A stretch of 64,000 nt of DNA from Panicum virgatum. Its lineage: Eukaryota > Streptophyta > Magnoliopsida > Poales > Poaceae. The DNA is taken from positions 25,696,001-25,760,000 of the forward strand of contig NC_053145.1 of NCBI RefSeq assembly GCF_016808335.1, given 5' to 3'. The translations under genes were made by a program, and so were the position numbers. Under the pieces are notes generated by a model. The model was not told where the DNA came from and made no database searches. It saw only the letters and a program-made list of their open reading frames with translations. The stretch's first letter is position 1; every line of letters starts with the position of its first letter. This document shows positions 44,901 to 57,100 of this stretch, piece after piece.

Positions 44901-47900
44901 CTACCTCGACATCGGCACAAAGGGCTATCATCTGCTTGAGCAACCTTGTGGATTTCCATTCCAGCCACAGCATCTACGGCGCACTGACTGTTTTGATTGC
45001 GGGGGATGTCATTTACCGACTTCTCTCCAGTCTCACCATCTGCGACGCTCATGCTGTGACTGCAGGGGGATGTTAGAGTATATTAGTTATATCTGAATAT
45101 TAGGTAGATTAGGATTGTATCCGTATCCTACCATATCTGTAGGAGAGGCTCCTTGCCCTCCAAGTCATGTACCCCTATATATTCAGCCCCAAGGCTCAAG
45201 CTGATGCAATCATCCATTATACACCAATTCTATTATTCTACAATTGGGGTCGTCATACCCCGACGAATTTCAGCAAATCCTATAGAAAACTACTGTACAC
45301 TGTGGTAGCTGACCCGTTGTCCAAGAGTGCAAACCCTGGTGAAATTTTCAGCTGGCTTCACCCCTGGCTCATGGGCATCAACAGACTAGTTTTGACATGA
45401 AAGTATTCTTTTATCCTTCATATGGAAAATTATTAATGCTGGTATATCATGCATAAAATGTTGAATGAGTCGAAACTGCACTGCAAAGTTTTTATTGACT
45501 GATAATACTACCCATCATGAACATTCAGAAGGGACAGGAGCAGGAGTACCTTGAAAATAATCAAATGGTAAAAGAGGCTTGCTCTGACAGAATCATGAAG
45601 TTCTTCCAGTAATATTGCATAATTAAACAGTGTGGTGACCTTATTAGGATGTAATTCAAGAGGCACACCTTCCTTTTCAAGTTGGTGAAAGAAGCTCTGA
45701 TCCTTATACTGAATGCTCCCGTTGACCATAGAGCTACTTACTTTCCCATCGATAATTGAAACCCAAAGACCATTACCTAGTGCTTCCATAAAACTTTGTT
45801 CAGCCATCTGAAAGTGCAATTAAGAAGGGTAGTGACAAGTACCAATGATAGTTAATAATATTCGAATGTGCAGTATAAGCAAACCTCAAACTCTCCCTTC
45901 TCCAGATGAAGAAGTCCAATTCCATTGAGCAACTCAACGGGTACATCCTCCCCTGCCTTCTTGAGGAGATTACGGGCCTGTGAACTACTAAGTAAGATTT
46001 CATATACCAAGAATGAAGCAGAACAGGGTGCGCAGTGGACCCAAAAACAAGGTCAAGCAGGGGGCACAATTCATCAGCGCTAAGAACATATAAAGTAAAA
46101 AAGATGCGACAAATTATTAGCCATGACTAGAAGCAGAGTATAACCTGGTAAACTTAGATAAACACCAGCCCATGTAACTACTATGCCCATGGCACATCAT
46201 GCTGAATTGCTGACGCACCTCAAACATTGTGGATAATCATGATGATGGAGAGAATAATTATGTGTATTCCTCCAAACCCTAGAGGGTGGGTAATATAGGT
46301 CCTATACATGGGCCTCTAGATGGGCCACTATACATGGGCTCACAATATACACTGACACCCCCTCGCAGTCTGAACTACCGGCGCAGCGGTGTTCAAGACT
46401 AGAGAATAAGAAAGCCAACAACACCCCCTCGCAGTCTGAACTTCCGGCGCAGCGGTGTTCAAGACTGTAGAACAAGAAAGAACAGGGCAAATACCCCCTC
46501 GCAGCCACAACTAGCCACCGGCTACGTTGAGGCTGAAGCGAAACTCCATAAAGATCGAGGAGGGAAGGCCCTTGGTGAAAATGTCGGCAAACTGGGAGGT
46601 GGTCGGTACATGAAAAACCTGAACATCGCCGACGGCGACCCTGTCGCGCACGAAGTGCAAGTCGATCTCCACATGCTTCGTCCGCTGATACTGGACGGGG
46701 TTAGTGGAGAGATACACGGCGCTGACGTTGTCGCAGTAGACGAGCGTGCTCTTGGCGAGCAGGGCGAGCGGGCTGTAGAGCTCCGCCAAGAGCTGTCGAA
46801 GCCAGGACGCCTCCGCCACGCCGTTAGCGACAGCCTGGTACTCCACTTCAGCACTGGAGCGGGAGACAACCGGCTGCCACTTGGACGACCAGAAGACAAG
46901 GTTGCCGCCCAGGAAGACAGCGTAGCCGGAGATGGAGCGGCGAGTGTCCGGGCAGCCAGCCCAGTCGGCGTCGGTGTAGACGACCAGCTCCGAGGTGGGA
47001 GAGCGGTGAAGATCCAAGCCGAAGCCAACCGTGCCACAGACGTAGCGGAGGAGGCGCTTTAGCGCCGCAAGGTGAGCCTCCCGGGGATCATGCATATGAA
47101 GACAGACCTGCTGAACGGCATATGTGAGATCCGACCGGGTGAAGGTGAGGTACTGCAGTGCACCGGCAAGGCTCCGGTAGGCAGTAGGATCAGCCACGGG
47201 AGCACCCCCAGATCAGCAGACAGCTTCGCCTGAGTGTCGACAGGTGTGGAGCAAGGCTTGCAGTCAATCATCCCAGTCCACTCCAGAATGTCGAGAGCAT
47301 ACTGTCGCTGGTGAAGGAACAGGCCAGACGGGCGAGTCTCAACAGTAACGCCCAGGAAGTGGTGGAGCTGACCAAGATCCTTCATAGCAAACTCCTGCTG
47401 CAGAGAGGAGATGATGCACTCGAGCAACTGCTAACTGGAGGCGGTGAGCACAATATCATCAACATAGAGCAGCAGGTAGGCAGTCTCATCCCCACGGCGG
47501 TAGATGAACAGAGAGGTGTCGGCCTTGGCCTCGGTGAGGCCCAAAGTCAGCAAGAACGTGGTGAACCGAGAGTACCAAGCCCGAGGAGCCTGCTTCAGAC
47601 CATAGAGAGACTTGTTGAGCCGGCAGACCATATCCAGACGACTCGAGTCCACAAATCCCGCTGGCTGACTGCAGTACACCGTCTCTGACAGAGTGCCATA
47701 GAGAAAGGCATTCTTCACATCCAGCTGGTGCACCAGCCAAGAGCGAGAGAGTGCGAGCGAGAGGACAGTGCGCACCGTAGCCGGCTTCACCACCGGACTG
47801 AAGGTCTCATCATAATCAACACCAGGCCGCTGGGTGAAACCCCGGAGAACCCAGCGAGCCTTGTAGCGATCCAGGGTGCCATCAGCCCGACGCTTATGCG

Positions 47901-50900
47901 TCCAGATTCACTTCCCGATCACCACGTTGCAACCAAGGGGACGCGGCACGAGGTCCCACGTCTGGTTAGCAAGGAGAGCCGCGTACTCCTCTTCCATCGC
48001 GCGACGCCAGTGAGGATCCGCTAGGGCGTCGAGGATAGAGGAGGGTACCGGAGAGATCCGCGGCCCGCCCTCGGTGGCCGAGAGTCGCGGGCTGAGAAGC
48101 CATCCGCCGAGTCACCATGGGATGGATATGACGAGGATCCCGATGGATGACCGGCGGGTGGTACACAGCCGGCTCGACTCGAGAGCGAGTCGGCGGAGGC
48201 GGCTGCGGCGACGGCTCCGGTGTACTGGGCGTCGGAGGCGCCGGTGCCGGAGTCAGGTCCGGCGCCGTTGTGGGCACCGAATGGCGCCGGTACACCTGCA
48301 CCGGCTGGGCGTAGCGTGCCGGGGCCGCGCGTGGCGCGGCAGCAGGAGCCGGAGCCGCACGTGGCACGGTAGCAGGCGCCGGGGCCGCGCGTGGCGCAGC
48401 GTAGGGCTCCGGGGCCGCGCGAGGCGCGACAAGTATCACCGGAGGCGGCGCCGGTGTCCCAGGAGAACCTGCAGGGTAGACAGATAGTGGTGGCTGAACC
48501 ACCGGGTCAGACGAAAACAAGGACTCCAGCTTGGGGTCAGGAGAAGGTGTGGAGGAGGTGGAGAAGGAGAAATCCGACTCGTCAAAGACAACGTGTCGGG
48601 AGATGAGGACCCTGCGAGAAGTGAGGTCGAAACAGCAGTACCCCTTATGGTCAGGGGAGTAACCGAGAAACACACCGTGTCGAGCGGGGCGCCAGCTCGT
48701 GAGGAGCAGTGGCGGCGGTGTTAGGATAACATGCACACCCGAAGACACGGAGGTGGTCGTAGTGAGGAGGGGTACCGAACAGGGCGTGGTGGGGAGTGGG
48801 AGCGGGGCTAGCAGTGGACGGGAGGCGGTTGAGGAGGTAGGTGGCGGTGAGGAGACTCGGCCCAGAAGCGGGGAGGCAGAGAGGCCTGGATCAGAAGGGT
48901 CCGCATGACATCGTTTGTCGTGCGAATCATCCTCTTAGCCTTGCCGTTCTGGGAAGAGGTATACGGACAAGACATCTGCAGCTGAACACCCTGAGAAAGA
49001 AAGAAAGAACGGGAGGTGGAGTTATCGAACTCCCGCCCGTTGTCACACTGGACGGCCTTAATGGTGAGACCGAACTGAGTGGACACCCAGGCAAAGAAGT
49101 GGAGGAGGGTGGGAAACGTCTCAGACTTGGCGCGCAAAGGAAAAGTCTAAGAGTAATGGGAAAAATCATCAACAACCATCAAATAGTACTTATATCCAGA
49201 GATGCTAAGTACAGGTGATGTCCACAGATCACAGTGAATCAGCTCAAAAGCATGCGTCGCATGCGAAGAAGAAAAAGGAAGTCTAACATGACGACCTAGC
49301 TAGCACGCATAACAGAGGTGCTCAGCAGAAACCCTAGTACATGAGACATCAGTACTACGACTAAGCCGAGCCAAAATGTCGCGCTCGAGGTGACTAAGGC
49401 GGCGGTGCCAGGTAGTGTAAGACGGCGTCGCGGCAAAAGTAAAGGACGACGAAGAGGAAAAAGTCGAGGAAGGTGAAGCGGAAGGTAGGAGACGAAGGGT
49501 GTAGAGCGGCCCGCCGCTGTCACATCGGAGCAGTGTACGCCAGTTAGCCAAATCCTTCACAGTCAAACCAGAAGAGTCAAATTCAATCGAACAAGAATTG
49601 TCAGAAGTGAACTGACGAATGGAAAGAAGGTTATGAATCATCTGTGGAGAAACGAGAACATCGGGAAGACAGAAAGAACCAGGAGCAGAACCCACAGCGG
49701 TAATAGGAAGGCAAGACCCATTACCGACCATGATAAAAGGACAAGAGGGGTGTGGGGGTCGAACAGAGGAAAGGATACCCGCATCAGGGGTGGTGTGAAA
49801 GGAGGCACCCGAGTCGGCGATCCACTCGGTGCTGACCGGCGGCGTCAGCCTCATGGTGTTGAAGGACTGCGCCAGCGCAGCCTAATCCCACCCCCCAGGC
49901 CAAGTCGGAGGCTGGCTGGGCTGAGCGGGCGGCGGCCAGGACGGCGCGAGGAGTGGTGCAGCACCGGCGTACATGGCCGCCAGCTGGGGACGGGGTCCCC
50001 CCCCCCCCCCCCCCCCGACCCTGGAACGGCCACATCGAGATGCGCCCTGACCATGGGTTGGTGAAGGATGGCCAGGGCACGCCTCTGGGGGCAGGGGCAG
50101 GAGCAGGGGGCGGAGTCGGCACGCCCCGACGGCCCCCAGCAGCAGCACCACCGGTGCCAGCACCACCACCACCGTGGCCTCCCCGCCGACGACGCCCACG
50201 CCACCCCCCCCCCCCCCAGGAGCAGAACCCACAGCGGTAACAGGAAGGCAAGACCCATTATCGACCATGATAAAAGAAGGACAAGAGGGGTGTGGGGGTC
50301 GAACAGAGAAAAGGATACCCGCATCAGGGGTGGTGTGGAAGGAGGCACCCGAGTCGGCGATCCACTCAGTGCTGACCGGCGGCGTCAGCCCCATGGTGCT
50401 GAAGGACTGCGCCAGCGCAGCCTAGTCCCACCCCCCAGGCCAGGTCGGAGGCTGGCTGGGCTGAGCGGGCGGCGGCCAGGACGGCGCGAGGAGTGGAGCA
50501 GCACCGGCGTACATGGCCGCCAGCTGGGGACGGGGTCCCCCCCCGACCCTGGAACGGCCACATCGAGATGCGCCTTGACCATGGGTTGGTGAAGGATGGC
50601 CAGGGCACGCCTCCGGGGGCGGGGGCAGGGGCAGGAGCAGCGGGCGGAGTCGGCGCGCCCCGACGGCCCCCAGCAGCACCACCACCACCGCGGCCTCCCC
50701 GCCGATGACGCCCACGCCCCCCCCCCCCCCACCACCACACCGCCGGTCTGGCCGGTAGGAGGAGCCCCGAGGAGGGAGGTGGCAGGCGGGGCGGAGGAAG
50801 CAGGTGGAGCGGCCACGAGCGCCGAGGAGGTCGGGGAAGTCGCGGGACCCCAGGTGATCTCCTCGAGGCAGAGGTCGTCGCGGACCTGCAGGAACGTGGG

Positions 50901-53900
50901 GAAGGGCTGCTGACGGGTGATCCAAGTCCTCAGGTGGTCGTAGATGGAGTTGAGACCCCGGAGGACGTTGAGGACCAAGAGGTCGTGAAGGGCGTCGGCC
51001 ATGCCCTTCATCCTCCTGCAGTACTCCCCGACCGAGAGGTCGCCCTGCTCGAAAGCACGGAACGAGGCGTCGAGCCGGAGAGTGCGGGCCTCGGCGTTGC
51101 CGAGGAACTGCGCCTCGAGCGCCAACCAGGCCTCGCGGGCAGTGCCGCCGCGAGTCCTGACGATGTCCTGAAGATCTAGGGAGATGGTCCCAAAGATCCA
51201 GGACAGGACGACGCTGTCGATGTGCAACCACCCCAGGTCTCTCGCCTCGACCGGAGTGTCGAGGAGGACGTGGTCGTCCAGGGCGTAGAGGCAGAGAGCG
51301 AGGAGGACCTAGTCGCGCCAGCGTCCGTAGGTGGACATCGAGTCAAGGACGACGGTGACCAGCGCCCGGATGTTTCTGTCGATGCGTAGCCACCCCAGGT
51401 CTCTCGCCTCGACCGGAGTGTCGAGGAGGACGTGGTCGTCCAGGGCGTAGCGGCGGAGAGCGAGGAGGACCTAGTCGCGCCAGCGCCCGTAGGTGGACAT
51501 CAGGTCAAGGACGACGGTGACCAGCGCCCGGATGTTCTGGACGCCGGCGGCCTGGAGGTGGAGCTGGGCGACCATGGGGTCGGCCGGGGCGAGCCGGGCT
51601 CCAGAGACGGCAGGCGGAGCTTGGGTCCAGATCCAGAGGGGCCAGGTGAGAGGACAAGGCGCCGTTGTCAGTGACGACGGGCTGCTTCCCGGAGGAGACG
51701 AAGAGGTAGCGCACCGCCTTGGCGACCCGACGAGCAAGGTCGTCGGCCGCGGACCGCTCACGCTCCCAGCGAGGGCAGCAGCGCGGACCCGCTCCTGGGC
51801 CGCCGCAGCCTCGGCCTTGGCGGCGAGGAGGGCCGCGGCGAGGGCTGCGTCGGCCGTAGGGGCTCCGGCGACGGGGTGTCCCACCTGGAACGCGGCGGCG
51901 GAGAGAGGCGCGTCCGCGGGGGACATCCCGAACCCCTGCCACGGAGCAGGATGGGCCCCGGTGACGTCAGTCGCGGCCGCAGGCTGGCCGGACGGTCGCT
52001 GCGGCGGCTTCAGAGGCCCCGGCAGCTGGGGAATCATCGGATCGGGCCCGGGCGGCGGTGGGTGCACCGGATGGGCCCCACCCCCCGTGTCCTCCACGTC
52101 TCCTGTGCCCGCAGCAGCCGAATCGGCGCTCGCGGGCGCCAGGACGACGAGCGCGGCGGCGGGAGGCGCCTGGAGCAGAGGAAGAGCGGCCCAGGCGGCG
52201 TCCAGAGCAGCGCCGGGAGGCGGCGGCCGAGCGCCAACCCCCGCGGCGCGCGGAACCGGGCGTGCGGGCCAGCCGACGGCCCCCAGCGCGACGCGCGCAG
52301 CCCAAGCGCTGGCGGTGTCCGAAATCAGAGCGAGGAGGAGGTAGTGCCGAGCACAGAGGAGAGGGGAGGAAAGGAGGAGAGGGGAGGCGGCGCCGGCGGC
52401 CGGCGGCCGGCCATCTCACCGGCGGCGGCAGCTGCGGCGGCGGGTGGGAGGAGAGGAGAGAGAGGTCTAGGCTAGTGATACCATGATGGAGAGAATAATT
52501 ATGTGTATTCCTCCAAACCCTAGAGGATGGGTAATATAGGTCTTATACATGGGCCTCTAGATGGGCCACTATACATGGGCTCACAATATACACTGACACA
52601 TGACAAGCATATGATGCAGCAGAATGGAAAAACTCAGATTCTGGGAGAGCAAAGCTGTTTTACCCCACAGTTGAGAGAACAAAATGCACAAAGAAAGAAG
52701 GCAGTAAAAAAACCCATGCACAAGGCCATAGAAATTAAATAAATCTGCAGCACTAGCAGTTCTTTGTCTTTAGTCATACAGTTGAGGGCAACAGAGCTCC
52801 CAAAGCTAACTTCTCATGATTAATTATGTTGAATCATGTCCATCTTTTGATTAGAAAGAATGGGAAGGGGTCATAGTAATTTATACAGAACTACACAAGA
52901 ATATGGTATCAGCCAAACGAATAAAAATCAAACCCAAAACTAAACGACCAATTGAAAAGCTTACCGTCTTCAAGTATTCCATAGCAGCAGCCCAGTCAGA
53001 TTGTACCAACAATTCACCAAGTTCCACAAATGCCTGCAAGGTGATTTCATCGACTTTTGGTTATATGCAAAACATTAGAACCAGGCATGCCCACACAACG
53101 ATTGCAAGAATCCAACTAGGACTGAATAATAGCACAAAGTAATTGAATAAACTCCAAACTCGTAAAATCTGATACTGAAATTAAAAAATATCACAGCTTC
53201 CATCTACTTAGCTTTATTAAGTTTTGATTTATCACTCTGACACACTCATTATTCAGTAATACACTAATACTTCATACTATAGCACAGTGGCGCACATAGT
53301 CATGAGGTAAAATCAGCCAAACAACAAAGTAATGCCAATTGCCCAATTTACGTATTTAAAGCCTGGTATGGATGTTTATGTAACTGGAGTTGACACAACC
53401 ACAAAAGCAAAAAAAAAAGGATACATCACTATCGCGAGTAAAATATGTTTGTCATTATATACAAATAAGTAATAGCAACAGAACACATTTAGAGAAATTA
53501 AAAATCACATTAGGGCCAATGTAGTGTGCGTCTTTTGTGGACCAGATCGAATGGACCGTAACATACTAATTGTAAGAAGCTAGCATTCCAAATTTTCATT
53601 CCACTTCCTTAGGTCCACACATGCACCCTAGATCAGCATCATTTCTTGTCATCAGCATTCCAAGATCCATAGAAAGACATCGATTCAGTATGCGAAAGAT
53701 GCCTCACAAACTGGGCCTAGTTCCTGAAGCTCTACATGATACACATTTCAAAATGATTATACACAATGCTCTTTCCAGTCACAACATTGTCTTTCATATT
53801 CAGATTGAACATTTGAAAATTACATCAGTATCATCTATGGAAGCAGTTACAGCATTATAATTTTTCAGTGCTGAGAGAACTATTGCAGCAGAAGTTAGTG

Positions 53901-53970
53901 TCCAAGTCATGTTTTTGGACTATTGTTATCCAAATCATACTTTCTTGTGACCTGCACATGCGCGCGCACG

Positions 53971-54032
<62 letters not shown>

Positions 54033-54074
54033 GGGAGGGAGGGGAGAGGGGGAGCGAGGGAGGGAGGGAGGGAG

Positions 54075-54119
<45 letters not shown>

Positions 54120-57100
54120 CTGATGATCTTTGGGGTCAATCCTGGTAACTTTCTTGAAGGTTTCTATAGCTTTTTCAGTTTCACCAGATTTTGCATGTAT
54201 GTGCGCAATAGCCTAAAGAATAAACATAAATTTGTTACATGAAATACAACAATACGCTATGAATAGATGAACAGAAAATAACTGTCCAATTAAACAAATA
54301 TACCTTACCTTCAAACTTTCACAATTTTCCGGGTGTACCTCCAACACCTTCTCAAAGCTAGTTAGTGAACTTTTGAAGTCTCCAAATTTTAATTGTATTT
54401 GACCCAGTCCTGGTACAGGCCATATTGTGTTATAAACAGCAACTAAATAAAGAGTTCCAAGTCCAAAACATGCAAGTCTAGGATGAATGTGTCGTGTGGA
54501 CCTAGGGATAAGATTGAAAAATTAGAAATGATAGTTTTGGATGCCACATAGGGATATTATACTGTGCTTAGTAGTTTGTTGGCTCAGTGCTCCGAGGAAC
54601 AGCATAGATAGACACGATATATGTGCGCCCGGCTCATGAGTATTAGATGTATATAGCTGTATTTGACTTGTAACCGTCTTACTTGTACTCCAAGCCTATA
54701 CAACCTATATATACAAAAGGTCACCGCACCCCTCTCCTAGAGTGTGTGGCGTTTGCCCAACTCTCTACATGGTATCACGAGACCGGGCCCTATCGTAGCC
54801 CTTGCCGTGCGCCCCCCCCCCCCCCCCCCCCTCCTCCCTCCCTTCTGCTGCCCTAGGGCGCACCGGCTTCCTACTGTGTGCCCAACCCTCCCTCCATAGC
54901 AAATTCAATCTGCTCCGATGTGCGCATCCCCGCACGCCGTCCACCACACCACCAGCGCCTCCTCCCTGTAGGACACGCCACCGCCCTCCTCTAGGGCTTC
55001 CTCTGGTTGATGTCCTCCGTCACCGGCAGTGCATCTTCTCCTAGCACCGCTGACATGGGAGACGCCATCAGCCCCTTCGCCACCATCCCCATCAAGTCCC
55101 ACGTCCCTGTGACGCTGGAGCTAAGCTCGTGTAACTACACCAAGTGGAGCACCTACTTCAAGGCCATGTGTGCCAAATTCGGCCTCCTAAAGCACATCAA
55201 CGGGACAGTGCCTCCTGCTGCCCCCGATGCCGCCTGGAACCGAACAGACTGCTACGATGGCTATACAGATCCATCTCCGAATCTGTGCTCGACCTTGCCA
55301 TGGCGCCGAATCAGACGGCACGCCAGCTTTGGGTCGCCATCGAGAACCACTTCAATACCAACAAAGCTCCGCACTCCATCTACTTCAGCCATGAGTTCCA
55401 CAACATCAACCAAGGCGACCTCTTTGTTGAAGAGTACGGCCAGAAGATCAAGCAGGCTGCTGATCGTCTTCGTGAAGAACGTCGCGGAGAGCACCCTCGT
55501 CCTCAACCTTCTACGTGGCGCCAACCCCAAGTTCAGCACCACCTGCAACTTCATCGCCGGCACGCCCGGTATGACCATGGCCACGGCCCTCGACCAGCTC
55601 GCCCTGAAGGAACTCCGTCTAGTGAACGAGGCCTCGATCACCGCCAACACTGCCCTCATCACCTCGCCTTCCTCTACTGGTTGCGGCTCTGCTTGCCACC
55701 TCTCCTCGGCACTCTCTGGTGCGCCCCAGCTGCAGCAGCGGAGCCCCAGGAAAAAGCGCAATGGCGGTGGCGGCGGACAGCAAGGCAGTAGCGGCCAGCA
55801 GGCGCGCCCTCCCTACCTAGTAGGCCCGTGGATCTGTTTCAATCTATGGGCCGCCCAGGTGGGAGGCCAGGTAGGTGGCTGGACCAGTTAGGGGTCTGGC
55901 TACCGCTGCGGCCCTTCCACTGCGGGCGGGTGGAGCGGACAGGGCTTTCTGGGCCCTGTGCCTCAGCAGGCTCACACCGCTTTCGCCCCGTCCCCAGTTC
56001 TCTCAGGCCCTTGTGCCTTCCTGGGATCAGGCAGGCCTCACCGCAGCACTTCAGCAGATGTCTGTCCAAGGCTCGTACCCCTTCACTGCATTCTTCTATT
56101 GTTGTAGGCAATGGCACTCATATTCCTGTCATTTCTCGTGGTCAGTCTTTTCTTCCAACCACAGCGTCTAACTTCATATTGAACAATGTCCTTGTCGTCC
56201 CATCCATAGGTCGCAATCTTCTTTCAGTTCGTCAATTCACTCGCGACAATAGTTGTTCCATTGAATTTGATGCCTTTGGTTTTTCTGTGAAGGACCTCAA
56301 GACGCGACGCGTGATTCTTCAATGCGGCTACTGTTGAATGTTAATTATGGACTTCTAATACGAACATGAACCACCCTGACATACACCTCGAGGATATATT
56401 ACTGATCCTACAAATTGCTGTAAATAATTATCTAGCATACACTTTTTGAATGAAAAGGCTTCATCTTTCACCCTTCTATATCCAGAACTACTTGTAGAAA
56501 CAACATATTATCTTTCATTGAGCTGTGGTTTGAAAACAAAATCATTGAAATTATAGTAATATAGTTAAAAGAAAATATATATATTTCTGCATAAAATATA
56601 AGTGTTTCTCAGATCTAGTAGTAGATATTGGTACACTTTGATCACTATAGGGTCAAAACAAAGAAGAATCAAGGTAGCTGATGTTAGGGAACAATTTAAT
56701 CAAAGAGATCCTTAAAAATTGAACAATTTAATCAAGTTAGTTAGCACGTAGGTCTCATTACAAGTCCACTAAGAAATTCAATGCATCTAAAGCATCAGCA
56801 TATCACAACTCACAAGTAGGAATACGTTCAATCAGGTAAAATTGCATTGTCTTGTGAATAGTAAGGGCAAAATTACAATTGCAGTGCAAAGTAGGGGAAA
56901 TGCACCAATTTCTCTAAAATGTATCTTCTGATGAGCATGGGCATGTATGCTGAGAAGTTATGAAGCAACATCATAAAAATGTAAAGGATAAAAACAAGCG
57001 CACAAGAAACTGACCAATATATGGTAACACAAAGTCTTGTGGTTTACTGATTTCTTTAACAGATGCCAGGTAATATCGTCCAGCAGTCTCAATGTCCCCC

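Larger units (their letters stand above)
42888..45242 (+). mobile_element. Small non-autonomous LTR retrotransposon in CTR9 intron 14 (TSD ATTGG)
   Basis: 2355 bp flanked by ATTGG (42883-42887 and 45243-45247). LTRs are 42888-43060 and 45071-45242, starting TGTTA and ending TTATTCTACA, with about 11 differences. PBS TGGTATCACAAG follows the 5' LTR and GCAGGGGGA precedes the 3' LTR. The 2.0 kb GC-rich interior has only short reading frames on both strands and no retroviral motif that I recognise, so the element must use proteins made elsewhere. The PBS and very short LTRs fit a Ty1/copia-derived non-autonomous family. Confidence 0.9.
46511..52097 (-). pseudogene. Gag-pol of the intron 12 copia element, several frameshifts
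   Basis: Right to left: gag N-terminus with Pro/Ala-rich region (51471-52097); a 162-bp in-frame tandem duplication; gag core (50760-51227; [39 protein letters not shown]); a duplicated protease region (49681-50735; [16 protein letters not shown] twice); pre-integrase domain (49300-49620); integrase with [17 protein letters not shown] and SSQNGKAKR (48840-49260). RT follows with [21 protein letters not shown] and [11 protein letters not shown] (47431-47793), then RNase H with [15 protein letters not shown] and [16 protein letters not shown] to TGA 46511. Stops and frameshifts near 47200, 47800-47960, 48840 and 49260 inactivate it. The near-identical LTRs suggest it may have moved as a defective RNA. 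Confidence 0.85.
46243..52598 (-). mobile_element. Full-length Ty1/copia element in CTR9 intron 12 (TSD CATGA)
   Basis: 6356 bp, minus strand, flanked by CATGA (46238-46242 and 52599-52603). The 115-bp LTRs (46243-46357 and 52484-52598) differ at only two positions, so the insertion is recent. PBS is at 52472-52483 and the purine tract at 46358-46367. The order gag, protease, integrase, RT, RNase H is the copia order. Very short LTRs and RNase H sequence suggest the Ale/Retrofit lineage. It lies in the same orientation as CTR9, which must splice across it. Confidence 0.92.

Noticed and set aside
43091..45076. A host gene within the intron 14 element
   Set aside because: Frames of up to 198 codons exist, but none has a recognisable domain and they overlap on both strands; left as unknown cargo.
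49953..52486. Large plus-strand frames opposite the copia gag
   Set aside because: They are shadows of the GC-rich minus-strand gag-pol.
53855..54123. Ser/Leu- and Arg/Glu-repeat proteins over the GA microsatellite
   Set aside because: Direct translation of the dinucleotide repeat.
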